From Icerya purchasi (lineage: Eukaryota; Arthropoda; Insecta; Hemiptera; Monophlebidae), in NCBI GenBank assembly GCA_039619475.1, contig CM077115.1:419314557-419378556 (forward strand): a DNA stretch of 64,000 bases. Direction: 5' to 3'. Shown piece after piece: positions 51,101-62,798 of the stretch; position 1 is the stretch's first letter, and each line of letters opens with the position of its first letter. The notes under the pieces were generated by a model. That model worked only from the letters and a program-made list of their open reading frames with translations, ran no database searches and was not told the origin of the DNA. The translations under genes were made by a program, and so were the position numbers.

Positions 51101-52259
51101 TTTGATAACTATTTCAAGTTGTAATCAAAAATGTTTTATGAAAAAGAAGAAAAAACAAACATACACATATTTCTTGTAAACACACAATTTTGGTGCTTAA
51201 ACAAATTCTTTTTATATTTTTACTTCTTTACTTTTTTTTAATTTAAAATTTTTTAAATAACTTATCGGGAAAAGATATGGAATTTAAGAAAAATAAGTAT
51301 AAACTAACGAGAAGAGGGCCCCGCCGAACGGATAAAAGTTTAACTGATAGAGGTAGGTAAATGCCGGATGATATAAATTGGGGGGGGGGGGGGGGCGCGT
51401 AAGACTATCTACTAGGCATATTTTCTACGAAATAGAGGCATTTAATAGAGAAAAAAACCAAAAAAAAAACAACAACAAAAAACGTGGGTATCTCGAGTTG
51501 AAACGAAACATATGAAATCGGTGATAAAACAGAGATATACAATCGATAAATGCCTGCGAACTGTAGAAGGAACGAAACCACCTCTTCGCTGCGACAGAAA
51601 AGACGTGTCGAGTAATGGCAAAGAACGTAAATACAATTCAAACGACTTCGGAAAAAACAGAGAAAGTAATTAATATGAGATGTGGAATAAAAATATACGA
51701 CGACACTAAGACACAACTCGATTGGTTCGTTCCATAATTCATTTTACACACTCTTCTGTTCGACTGATAACCGACTTTTTCTTTCGAGGAAGCTTTCTAG
51801 CATTTCAGGCATTTCGGTCACATTAGTAGTGATTGCCTATTAACTCGCTTTTTGTATTTCTTATAGAAAAAAATACTCGAATCACGACGAAATGTGAAAT
51901 CTCGCGGCGAAAGTTGCACCGACCGCGACCGGGGAAAAACTATATTTAAATTAATACGCGTTAATTTTCTGAAAACCTTTTTGACCTTTTAAAACGTTCG
52001 TTTGTCATTTAAACGAAATGCGTCTAACCAATCGGGGATTATCAAAAAAGAATAATAACGCGAGATAGAAAAGGAGCAAAAAAAAAAACAAAAAAAAAAA
52101 CAAACGAAAACCCGCGTCGATTTGTTCAATGAGCCACGAAATTCTAACAATATCGTCAGGCCTTTCACAGGTCCCTTTTTTTCTTCATAAATTGTTATAA
52201 CGAAAGTCTTTTTCGGCTAGAATTATGTCAGTACGCGATTTAAATATGTCCAGACATCA
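48146..52259. other. Intronic DNA, no gene recognised
   Basis: AT-rich with long A runs (49444-49469, 50536-50561), a G run at 51381-51394 and T runs. One 124-codon open frame at 48796-49170 is listed separately. Short GC-balanced islands near 48340-48560 and 50090-50290 are unrecognised. Confidence 0.35.
48796..49170 (+). CDS. Unrecognised 124-codon open frame, doubtful gene
   Basis: An ATG-started frame of mixed composition (start MRLMKRRFIASFKVNNKFAF) that is not based on a simple repeat. It shows no recognisable domain and no signal peptide. Lying within the inferred intron, it could be a nested intronless gene, a fossil element piece or a chance frame. I see no flanking splice or poly(A) context that favours a gene. 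Confidence 0.12.
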   Translation: MRLMKRRFIASFKVNNKFAFPAIRIVFESGLFAAVSIDTILLNGDENELISFSPVYLIFRFLTINIHKPDTANVVYDDAVNVYTRANYVSKLSSVCKIGGKLKSPSITLVTSEIILQTFRIVRP

Positions 52260-53560
52260 CGTTTCACCGAGAGAACGGCAGGGGGAGCAGATCTGATTTA
52301 AAGCGATTGTGGCCGACGTACGGTAATTCGCTGAGAGCTCTAACAAGTTCATTATTACCGTTTAATTCGGTCTGGGAGGCTGTTTATTTTATCGTTCAGC
52401 AGCAGCAGCAGCAGCAGCAGCAGGACTAGGACGACAACGACGACACGACCAGGTGACAACATATACAGATTAGCTCAGTGTCAGAGGCTATCCTCTGTCG
52501 TCGCCAGTGAACCACAACGTTTTCTCGTCTTCGGCTGCCTATCACATCTCGTCTTTGTTTCCAAATTATCTTCGTTAATAATGCCGAACAACATCGACCG
52601 ATTCACACTGCTCTGTCGAGAAGTGTAGCCGCTGTCTCCTCGTACGGTGGGATCTTTCGACACTTGGTAATCTCGCGATCGGATCGTGTAACGTTATTAG
52701 ACGCAAACGAAAAAAGGCTAATAAGCCGGACTAGTCAGATGCAGTGACAGGCAGGGGCTAATTATGTGCGTGTAAATAGGAACTTTGTAAACAGCAGAAC
52801 TAGGTGGTTTCACACTGTAAAAAAAACAAAAAAAACACACACACACACACACAGAGTAGACCACCGCCGGAATGTTTCCAGCAAGTGCATATTTATCCGA
52901 TGTCGGCTGGTTCGAGTCTGTACGATCCGACCAGGCTGCTGTCCCATGCTCGGACATCGTCCCACTCGTGGTCGGCCGGGTCCGTAATTATCGCTTTAAT
53001 CTGCGCCAACAGTTGCCGTCGTCCGAGACGAACAGACGACACATTAAGATTAATAAGAATAATAAGGGAATCGTATAATTATTAGCGCTATCGCTGCCGC
53101 TCAGCTAAAAGGCGTCACTAATTGTGCTTTACAGTGTCTTTAACGACATCCACTTTTCTCCTGCATACGTAATCGCGCGGCGCTCTCTTTTGCCCGAATT
53201 TTAACTCGCATTAATAAATAACTGGCCCGCTCCGGTCGCGGATTCCACAATACATCCGACGGCTCGGTTTACTGGTAGCGCCTCGTTAGGGAAGAAGCCG
53301 GTTGCTCGTTATCCATTCTCATTTTATTATTGACAGTTTCCTGTCAGAATGGCACACTACTTTCCTATCGTTCGCCTTTGTCTAACCGAGCAATTAAACG
53401 CGAAGCATCGCCGCCGCCACTTTTTATTACGAAATTCCTCCATCGCCTTCCACCAAATCGCGACCATTTACTTACCACTCCGCGATTTTTACTTAGCCGA
53501 CAAAAATTAGCCCGACCCGTTCAGTGTTTTTGTAACGGCACGTTTTTAAGGCAGCTGAAC
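52260..53560. promoter_or_regulatory. GC-rich unique island inside the intron, candidate enhancer or alternative promoter
   Basis: The longest GC-balanced stretch in the intron. It contains a (CAG)9 tract at 52397-52423, a CAGGTG E-box-like site at 52450-52455, a TCAGT initiator-like motif at 52475-52479 and dense CG-containing sequence around 52860-53050 and 53160-53460. Overlapping open frames on both strands (52804-53085 and others) show no protein family and are explained by composition. It is free of recognisable transposon sequence, unlike the rest of the intron. Confidence 0.35.
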
Positions 53561-56500
53561 AATTTTCATGATGTTTTTTAATAAAATTTCTATATAAAAT
53601 TCACGTTGTTACAGGCATTTTTTAAATATATACATATATAGCTTGTAGGTTTTTTCATATTTCAACATTGTCATACGCTATACATATTTTCATACATATA
53701 TATATATATATATATGTACATGTCCGACCAACTTTTAAACCATCGAGGTCTCGTGCGCAATAGGAAGAAGAACAGTTCAACATTACGAATAGTATTTTAT
53801 CGTGTATTGCAATGGCAAAGAATAAATTCAGAAAGATCGCATGTAAAATCGACAATGTCGATTTTTTTCTTTTTCTGGTTAGTACTTTTAATTATTTGCG
53901 GCTATTTCTATTATTATAATTTCCATACTGGGGGGGGGGGGGGGGGGGACTTTAAACATTTGCACTAGGCATATCCGCATTCGGACATATCCTCGACGAT
54001 ACGTAATTTAATCGTAACTCCGAAAGCGGTCACACAACGAACAAATGTTGTCATTCCGGACAGACAGTAGTCTCGGATTTAAACTTCGAAAAGCGTTAGC
54101 TGCCCGCATATGTCAAGTAACAACTGTTGCTTTTTTCAGGTGCTACGCGGATGCCGCAAACTCCGGGAAAATGTGAAAAATGAATTCGTTTAATTACAAT
54201 CACGAATAATCTTAAACTGACGGATACGTCTTATAGCACACGGCGTCCGATAGCGGAAAACCAATAAAGTAGGGAAATAGGTTAAAAACGTAAACGCTTT
54301 TCAAAAAAAAAAAAAAAAAAAAAAAATCACTCGCCACTGCGTTACGATATAATTCCGAAGAAGCACGTACATAATCGGGAAGTTACACTGGATACGGCCT
54401 TTACCCGAGAGTTACACGAGAACTCGTTAACCTTCAAAACCAGCGGCGATTTTATTCAGCGCTTGTGGCAAATAGTCGCGCGTCTGTCATAACGCCGAGG
54501 CTACTCTTTTTACATCGTCAACTATGTATGATAGAAAAATCTGTGCTTGAATGTTGCCAGTTCCGATTTTAATTATTTTTAAATGCTGCCTGCGGAAGGA
54601 TTAATTTCATTCGCCATTTTGAATCATCGGCAGCCCTCTATTTTAATTTCGTTTACGACTTAAAAACTGCTCGGCAGGTAACGAAAATAATTTCAACGCG
54701 GGTAAATATTTGCTGGAATTCCTGATTGGTGCAAAGCGATCAACTTGCGCGGGGAACAGCGTCTTTCGGTTCTTTTATTGCCTATTAACGTTTAAAATTA
54801 TAACGAAAGGCAATTTGCAAGTATCGATTCGTGACGCACTATTTTTTTGATTTTATTTTTACTTTTCTTTTGATTCATTTCTCATAAGTCATTTTACATT
54901 ACCAATGCTCGCAAAAAAGCTTTAATGTTTGCTAACAATAGTGTACAATAGCTTATGAGTTTCAAAACTACTTTTTTGTTTTTTTCTTTAAAAAAATAAT
55001 TAATATTATTGAAACGGCGGATTTATCAATTGCCGCCATCGTCTAGCAAAAAAAATTTATTTAAAAAAAAAAAAAAAAAATTGTATTCCTTCTTTAAACT
55101 CGAACATCCGAGCGTAGTTAGATGTCGATGATGAAACATAACTTAACGTTTACCTTTTTCCGAAGTAATCTAAGCAATCGAAATTCGTAATAGACTGCTG
55201 TGTAAAAAACCAGTTGAAACTCAGGAAATTGGAAACGCAATAAAAATCGAAGCGGCGGAAATAAATTACGCCGAGAGAGGCATTTATTTGCGAATTTAAA
55301 CTCTCTTAACATATAAGAGGAGTAAACGAGAATTAAGGCAAGTACTGGGATTGGGGGGATGATCAAATTCTGCGTGCTTGCGGCACTTACAAATGCCCAA
55401 TTATACGGGGCGCGCTAAAAGAAATCTACCTTTTGAATGATTTAATTTTTAGAGAGTTTCCACCGCTATTATTTTCCGGCGACTTTTCACCATCTGTAAT
55501 TAATTTCAGCACCGACCCGAGGTGTTTGCCCATCTACTTTTATCATAGCTTCAGCTTCATTTCGTATACGCATTTAACCCGGAAAAGAGTTGCGAGGGGG
55601 GGTTAAACAATGTACGCGGAGAGAAATATTCCGCAAGCTCGATATACAAAAATAAAAGCTCGCTATTATCAGACAGAGCGCGGTAACGATCAACAGGTAA
55701 TGTAAGGGCGGTACCGGAAGAGAGGCTAGGAAACAGTTTAAAAATCCGTCGTTTTAATACGTTAAACATATCGAAGTGGCCAATTATGGATTTGATGGAC
55801 GGCGTCGACATGATTTAATCTGTACGGCGCATCGCGTCGTCATCGTCCTCGTCGTCAGTGTGTACGCGTCGAGTCGAGGAAGATATCCTATTTCGGGTTC
55901 GGATACTCTATTCAATCGGCATAATAATATCGCTGTGCATACACGGCCTGTATCCGTTTATATGTTTACGCTGGCAAAGGACAAGGCGCGCTAACCATTT
56001 ATAAAGTTGTTCGGAAAGAGGTCGCTGTTGGGTGCTCTCCAATGCGACTCCCACTGAGCATCAGTCATAGATCTCCCGCAGCTCCAACTTCGAACTTATC
56101 TAACACACATTTCATTTTCTCCAGTACATCGTTCCCACTCCCTTGTCGCGACCGCTAGATATCTTCCGAATCCATCTCCGTCCGTAGCCGCTTCGCAGCT
56201 CGCCGATGTCTCCGTCTTACGCAATATCGACACTGCTTCCAGTCGAAATCGCTGCAGTAAATCAAGCAGAGCGATTGTGTCATCCTCTTGCCTAGTGGTA
56301 ACATCGAATTGTGCGTATTTTCGAAAACCGAAGCGGCGACAAAAAAAAAAAAAAGAAAAGGCAAAAAATAATAGTGCAGCCCCTAAAAAAATAAGTAAGT
56401 CTGCCGTGTTGTTCCGTACCGGTACTCTGTTTCCGTCAACACACGCAGGAGAATTAACTCTCGGTTCATCAACGACTACATCATCCACCTTTTCTTCTCG

Positions 56501-57199
56501 TTCCTTTTTTAACTCTATTCTATTTACCTCGCTGTTTTTTTGTGTTTTTTGTTTTTTTTTTATTTACTCGGCTTTTCTCCGAAAACTGTGCCCACCCGTA
56601 ATTTCCGTTTCAGCTTGCACTGTGTTTGAACGTGTTCTATAACGAGCGGCTACTTCAACGCTAAAGCGAACACATTTAAGTTGACACGCGCCTCTTTTAA
56701 TTAGACACAATTCCCGAACGTGTTTTCAGAACATCATCAAACGGCAAAAGAGAAAAATGAGCAATACCCTACCTATTATTGATATTCGTTTCTCGGCTAT
56801 TATTTGTTTTTCGAAGACTTGCAGTTCAATTCGTTGCCGATTAAAAATGTTATCAATAACCAGATTTCGGACGGAAGGCCACTTGAAATTACGCATTTAC
56901 TTACCCTGTTTTTCAAAAAAAAACCCGATCAAAAAGTATTAAATATACTCCGTATTTACGCCGTAATTTTAAGGCAACGAAGTAATTGACAATAATTTGC
57001 TAAGTCGAAAAAAAATTTTTTTTTCAAACTTTTCGAAGACAAAATCCCCTATTAGTTATTTTAGTTTTCCCGCATTCTGCTGTTCCGTGTAAACGTTAAA
57101 AACGTTTTTCGAAATATTTCGCCGGGAACCATTCGAAATTCGGAAATCATTCGAAACGCATGCGCAGTAGAATAGAACAGAAATCAGCGAGATAGATCG
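53561..57199. other. Intronic DNA, no gene recognised
   Basis: Contains a TA tract (53693-53716), a G run of 18 (53931-53948), A runs (54302-54326, 55063-55080) and a more GC-balanced zone at 55600-56700. The minus-strand open frame 56096-56488 lies in that zone and is listed separately. Confidence 0.35.
56096..56488 (-). CDS. Unrecognised 130-codon open frame, doubtful gene
   Basis: An ATG-started minus-strand frame with an acidic start (MDDVVVDEPRVNSPACVDGN) and a hydrophobic stretch around residues 31-50 that looks like a membrane segment. Part of that segment is encoded by an A-run (56341-56354 on +), so it may be an artefact. The C-terminal half is of ordinary mixed composition. I recognise no family. 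It is antisense to the inferred host gene and inside its intron. A chance frame in GC-balanced DNA is the simplest reading. Confidence 0.13.
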   Translation of the reverse strand: MDDVVVDEPRVNSPACVDGNRVPVRNNTADLLIFLGAALLFFAFSFFFFCRRFGFRKYAQFDVTTRQEDDTIALLDLLQRFRLEAVSILRKTETSASCEAATDGDGFGRYLAVATREWERCTGENEMCVR

Positions 57200-57680
57200 G
57201 ACGAGATGTCAACATTTAATAAAAGGTTACATTTTGTAGAATCGTGAACTGAAAAACACATGCTTCAAAGAAATGTCGAAAAAGAAATGAAATATTTTTA
57301 AAGCGGTAACAACAACAGAGTCTAGATAGTTGGCCCAACAACCAACTTTCCAACACATACAAAGCAATTACTAGACCACATATAGAGTACACGCCGCCGC
57401 CATAATTAGTATATATCTGAATTAAAAGAAAATAAAGAATCAAGCTGTACGTGTAATGTCATCTACATCTCTGCTGGAAATCTCGCGCCACTACATTATG
57501 ATTCAAACTGAGCTGTGACAAGTTTGCTCTCAAAAATCACAATAAAAGCTAATAATATACGAACAAGCTACTTAAAATCATCGGAACGACAACGGAGGAA
57601 GGACAAATTCCTTAAAAATTGGAGAGGGTCTCGCGTTTTGTTAAAAACGCCGCTATAATAATAAAATGTGAACTCGTGTG
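57200..57680 (+). mobile_element. Non-LTR retrotransposon fossil, C-terminal RT region
   Basis: Forward reading gives NTYKAITRPHIEYTPPP at about 57345, the conserved (L/T)YKALVRPxLEY motif downstream of the RT catalytic core. It is followed by IKNQAVRVMSSTSLLEI at about 57434, equivalent to the usual VQNxALRxIxGAxxxTPxxA segment, and more weakly a KLIIYE-like block. Stops and frameshifts are frequent, and neither the catalytic motifs nor a 3' end were identified. It belongs to yet another LINE lineage in this window. Possible RNase H remnants may continue to about 57900. Confidence 0.6.
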
Positions 57681-58279
57681 AAATTTTATCTACGTCAGAA
57701 ATTTTATTTGAGTTGCATGTTGTGCTGTGAGTGATGTCAAGCAAAACGGACGAAACATAAGAACGATATATACCTAAACGAGTAGGGATTTCCGTGAATG
57801 TGAAATACTATTGTCTATATGTTTGGCAGTGCGATTAGTAAAGAAAAAGTTTGACTTATCCAACAACGCAGCATATAGAGCTGTACTGATGTAAAGGTTT
57901 GTTTCACGGAAAAATATGGAATCGTGAATATATATGGTTTTAGAAGACCATTCGTAATTGAAGACTGTTTTATATATTGTTCTCTCTGTTCTAGACCCGT
58001 GTATATTTCACATTCAGAAAAATCTCTACTCTTTTTGGTGTCTGATTTTTGCTTGACATTATCACGCACGTGTGTACAGAGAAAGAAATTTTTAGTTATT
58101 AATCTCCGTACACTATTTCCTTTTTTCTAATCAGTGAACAGATTTTTATGACAGACGAAAACAAAAACCTTTTAATCTTTCTCAAAGGCCATTGAAAATT
58201 TTCAATAAAAAATATAACAGAATTTTTCCGAAGTAACATTTTTTGCAAGCCTTAAATTGAATTTGAAAATCGTTTTGTT

Positions 58280-59450
58280 CCTCATAAAATCCCGATCCTT
58301 TCTCCTATAGCACAGCTCGAGTCAACAATTGTTCGCCTCATATCTTTTCTTATTCCAAGCTTCCCTACTTTTCCCGTGACTTCACCAGCATTTGACAGAC
58401 TATTAATCTCTTCTCTCTCCCTTTCCAGACCAGCTCCATCGCACATTCTGCAATCCAAGACGAATTCCTCCACTTGCTCGATACATCTTTTCCTTCTTAT
58501 CTAGCATTCTTTACTGACGGTTCTAAAACTGAGAACGGGGTAGGCGGCGCGTTTACCTCTCTCTCGCTGCATCACTCTGAATCCTTCAAGCTCCTTTCCT
58601 TCTGTTCTATCTTCACGGCGGAGTCTATTTCCATTTTACGCACAGTCTCCTTCATTCCATCCATAAGTGGGATCTGTAAATGTCTCACATTGTCTCCGAT
58701 TCCAAAAGTGTTCTTCAAGCTATTTCCTTCTCTTCCTTCTCATTCTTCCAACTCTATTATTCTCTCAATTCGTTTTCTCATATCCAATCTACTCTCATCC
58801 CGTTCTATTACTGTTGACCTTTTGTGGGTTTCTAGCCATTCTGGCATCGCGAGGGCAACGAGTTAGCGGATTTTTTAGCCCGTTCGATCGCCCGCGATGG
58901 TCCTTTACTCTGTCATTTTTCTGCCTCAAGCATATCCTCCTTCTTTCCTCAGCCAATCATTCCCGACTAATTTATCCTTCTTTATTTTCTAATCCCGCCT
59001 CTCATTATCTTCAAATTCAGCCGGTTCCCTGTTCTCAGCCGTGGTTTCAATCCTCTTCAGACCGCGTTTTAATCACTCCCGTTTACCCTCTTCACGTTTG
59101 CGTTTTTCCCTGTCTTCCTTACCCGATTACCTCCTTCACAGTTCTATCTGGACTCAACTGTATATTTGCAAACTACATCTTCTTCGAATGACCTGCCCTT
59201 AATTTTGAACGCTCTGTTTTGTACTCCGAAATCTTAACACTGGGTCTTCCTGCTGCTTATAATTCTTCCTTTGTCCTTTCCTTTCCGTCTCCAGATATAA
59301 TTCCTGTGCTTCAATCTTTCCTAAGCTTTACTTCTAATCGTCTCTCTGTTTTTCATAATTTCTGTAGTTGTCGAGTCAAAGTCGCCAAAAGATAATATAT
59401 AAAATAATATTATTATTATTTTATATTTTAAAAAAAAGAAAAACGAATTT
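58280..59450 (+). mobile_element. Non-LTR retrotransposon copy: RNase H, ORF2 C-terminus and 3' UTR (subfamily A)
   Basis: The RNase H domain begins with FFTDGSKTENGVGGAF at 58510-58557 (catalytic Asp in TDGS, next acidic residue in FTAES near 58617). After a frameshift it continues LSDSK and WVSSHSGI near 58825, then after another shift GNELADFLARSI at 58857. The C-terminal ORF region reaches about 59340. The 3' UTR carries TTTCTGTAGTTGTCGAGTCA and a tail CCAAAAGATAATATAT...TTTTATATTTT plus an A run ending near 59445, shared with 47930-48145. No RT is present, so it is 5' truncated. The open frames 58474-58866 and 58667-59191 are pieces of this one element. Confidence 0.85.
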
Positions 59451-60861
59451 GAAAATGGCCTACAGCCGCAAAGTGAAGTTTATTTCGCAGTTATGATCAG
59501 GATAAAAATCCTGTTCTATTTTTATTTGCAAAATTTTCAAACAGTTGCTCAATTTCGGCAAGTTTTTTTTTCTCTCTCCCACATTTAACTTTGTCTAAAA
59601 TACGCGAGAAAAGTGTTTTTCTTTTGTAAACTGAAATCGGCAGGCACCCCTTAGTGATTATGAATTTCTCGAACATTAGAAATGTGAACTTCCCTATGGG
59701 CATAGAGAACACATATTTTTCAAAGGGGGCTGCTCCCCCCCCCCTGTTTTAGTCTAATTAATAATGAGGCGCGGTAGTTTTATATCAAGACGAATTTAGA
59801 AAAAAGTAAATAAATCCGATTGCGAATGACGTATATGGAAACATTTTTTAATTTGTCTTCGATTTACGAATTCAGCGCTTATTCCGGAAAAATTGTAATC
59901 ACTTAAATGCAAACCGACGCGCAGCGTTACTTGAGCATCGGTCGAGGATTTATTAAGTTACAATTTGCTGACTCGGTGAATTATGCTAACGATTGAGCTT
60001 ATTGGCGTTAAAAAATAACGAAATATAAATAAGGCGCGAGATCGCGCGATACCTATATTTCTTCCCTAGCAAAAAATATATATATATATATATATACGTA
60101 TATGTATATACATATTTAAGTCGATTTTAATTTTCCTCTATTTGTATTAGAGATGGATTGTTAAATAACAGTAATCGGTTTTGTACCGGGTACAAAAAAA
60201 TACCGGGTAGACTGTTCCAAATTTTATTAGTTGTTAAACTGTTCCGATTTCTGTTATCGTAACACTTTCCGTTTCGTCTACATTTCAGGGTGAAGTCAAA
60301 ACAGCGGAAACAGTAGACTACGTATCAACTGCGACAACGTCAACTTACGTTACGATTTTTTTTAAATGCTCCTTTTTTAGAATTGCAGATCATAATACTT
60401 AAGCCGCGTAAATATCCTATACCCATTAGGGCCACTCTTTTATAACTTATTATTACGTAAAAGCTAGAACTATCGGTTGACGGCAGTCTTTTTTAATGTC
60501 ACAACTGCATCCTTCAAAATCAGTTTTTTATGCTGCCATATTATTATGCCGGATTCGCTAGACGTTCGGTGCTGCTCATGAAAACGTTGCATCAACTTTT
60601 CTCATTCGCGAAAAATTTTTTCAATTACTATAAAAGTTAAAATAGTATAAAAATTTCCTATATACTTCATGATTGCAATGCGCAATATAATAACAGAAAT
60701 AAGGGAAACTTGATTCAGCGACCACTCGATAAAGAATCTTATAAAATACATATATTCAAATTGTAGAAAAGATCATTTCAGTGAAAATCAGAAATTTTAA
60801 TAGTTTGTATATAAGAAAAAATACACCAAAGCTTTAAACGATATTCTAAAAGAAAAATATA

Positions 60862-60893
<32 letters not shown>

Positions 60894-61936
60894 GAGCATG
60901 TCGGCTAAGGACGTTACTCACTTCAACGGTATGATGGTATTAATAATTATAAAGGAAAAATATTACAAATGGAACATACGAAAGAAGCTAACAAAGGAAT
61001 AACCAAAGGAGACTAGTAAAAGTATATTTCCGATACCCAAAAAAAACAAAACATAATAATATATATATATATATATAATTTTTCTATTATCATCAATAAG
61101 AAGAAGTGTAGATTACGCAATTCTTACTTTTTTTTTTTTTTTTTTTTTTTTGGTTACCAAAGTTGCACGATTCGAGTTAAAACAATAATAAGAACAAACT
61201 GCAACAGGTATATATAATTGTAACAGTAACAGAAGTGACACAAGTTCATAAAAATAACCAGTGTATTTTGGATCACCCGTCCTTATTTTTTAAACATAAT
61301 GACTTGAACCGAACGATGTCTACGATATATTCTAGGTACTAAATAAAATTGCAAGATATGAGATCTACGCCGTTTTTCGTAAAATAAAATGTCTCCTAAG
61401 CATAGTAAAAAGAAAAATAAAACAGACTAAATTCGATATGAAAACATTACATGATTTTTCATGGTTTTTTTTGTTATATTTTTAGACTCTTTAAACTTTT
61501 ACAACTTACGCGATAATTCTAGTTGGTTGTTCGAAATTTTGTCCTACTTTAATTTTAAAATTAATCGTATAAATTTATCTAACTCAGTTAACTTTCTGAG
61601 ATGTGTATGCTGCAACGGATTATGTAATAACCAATGCGACTGGATTTAAACGGGTTCGATTTCTGGTATGGGAATGATATAGAAATTGAATTAAAATATG
61701 AATAGAGTTAATGGTCTAATGTCGGATAAAAATAAAACACAGAGAGAAACAATTCGTTTTGAAGAGCAAATACTTCACGACAACCTGTTTGACCCTCTGA
61801 ATAAGCTGCCAATAGCGGCATTAGAAGCAATTAATATTCCGCATTTTCCTGAACGTGTTTGCGTTTCCATTCAAGTTCAATTCTTCCTCCTGCCACTTTT
61901 GTAACGCGATCGATAATGATTTTCAGTCTATTCTTC

Positions 61937-61991
<55 letters not shown>

Positions 61992-62586
61992 GTTCTTATT
62001 ATTATTGTTCGTTTTTTTTCTTATCTGAAAGTCAAACAACCGGAACAAGTTCGTGACAGCTGACGACAAGTTGCTCAAATAGATTTAGCCGTTTTCGGAA
62101 TTAATGATTGACTTTATGCAACGATGAACTTTTTTTTGTATTTTCAATTGCTCATTGTAACCGATCATTCTGTTCCGAATGATTTTACATAGTATTTTCG
62201 TGTTAGTCAAAGTTATCGTAAAATTAATTCGTTTTCTATGTTCGCGATATTTTAAGCTAAAAAACCAAAAAAAAAATAGATGAATATAGGATGAAGAAAA
62301 GTCAAAAATAGGAGATAGATAGGGTTGCTAGTTTATGGGGCGGTCGCTATGAGATTTATTAAACCTCCGCCACGGAATTATAGCGACCACAGTAATTTAA
62401 TCATCTCACACCAATTACCAATCAATGAGGCTTTACGGTAGAAGAAAGTATTACCGGCCGGTCCGCTAGCGCATTTAGCCAGTTTATTCGACTTCAATCA
62501 TTAAAAATATTGTAAATAATCTTTCAGATTGATTTCTAGATAGATAGGCGTAGAGTAATGAGCACATTTTTTTGTTTTGCTAACAG
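59451..62586. other. Intronic DNA, no gene recognised
   Basis: AT-rich with TA tracts (60078-60100, 61060-61077), long T runs (60865-60893, 61132-61150) and a TTA microsatellite listed separately. No coding exon was recognised. Confidence 0.4.
61936..61991. repeat. (TTA)n microsatellite
   Basis: About 18 uninterrupted ATT/TTA units, then further interrupted units to about 62006. The tyrosine-run open frame across it is an artefact. Confidence 0.97.
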
Positions 62587-62798
62587 ATACGCTGGGTACC
62601 GAAGGTGGATCATCGTGGGCGTCGGAAGAACAGACATTGACATCTGCATCCAGTTCTTGTGCCACACCAAATTCAACCACGGAGGGCGTTGATTCAGAAC
62701 TCGCTTTCACGGTGGGAATCACCGAAGGCACTCCGCATGCCTGCCGATTCTGTGATAAGGCATTTCCGCGACACAGTTACCTTAAAAAACACGAGCAG
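62587..62798 (+). CDS. Internal coding exon of a ZNF423/ZNF521/Oaz-like C2H2 zinc-finger protein
   Basis: The exon is bounded by a strong acceptor (TTTTTTTGTTTTGCTAACAG at 62567-62586) and a donor (GAGCAG|GTAATT at 62798/62799). Frame +, entry phase 1, exit phase 0, about 71 residues. The first 50 residues are Ser/Thr/Glu-rich linker. The last 19, CRFCDKAFPRHSYLKKHEQ, are a C2H2 finger with Cys-x2-Cys-x12-His, and the final His would fall in the next exon. From memory, human ZNF423 has CQFCDKSFSRLSYLKHHEQ at the equivalent place, about 14 of 19 identical, including the unusual SYLK-x-HEQ. ZNF423/ZNF521 and insect Oaz are nuclear multi-finger regulators that bind Ebf/Collier factors and, for ZNF423, SMADs. 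The remaining fingers lie past the window. Confidence 0.75.

Larger units (their letters stand above)
37647..62586 (+). other. Inferred ~24.9-kb first intron
   Basis: It begins GTAATG and ends with a pyrimidine-rich tract and CTAACAG (62580-62586), so both splice signals are canonical. It is filled with transposable-element fragments listed separately, a large inverted repeat and a GC-rich island. Long first introns with embedded regulatory elements are common in developmental transcription-factor genes. I found no exon with a convincing zinc finger inside it. Confidence 0.5.

Noticed and set aside
52397..52423. (CAG)9 tract as a polyglutamine coding exon
   Set aside because: No long open frame with splice signals surrounds it and the adjacent codons do not extend a Gln-rich protein.
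52804..53085. 93-codon frame starting in a CA repeat
   Set aside because: Begins within A/CA simple sequence and overlaps other frames in the same GC-rich island. No recognisable domain.
61560..61670. Possible tRNA because of a GGTTCGATTTC T-arm-like string
   Set aside because: No matching acceptor stem, anticodon arm or A-box could be folded around it.
61859..62056. Tyrosine-run open frame
   Set aside because: Encoded by the TTA microsatellite.
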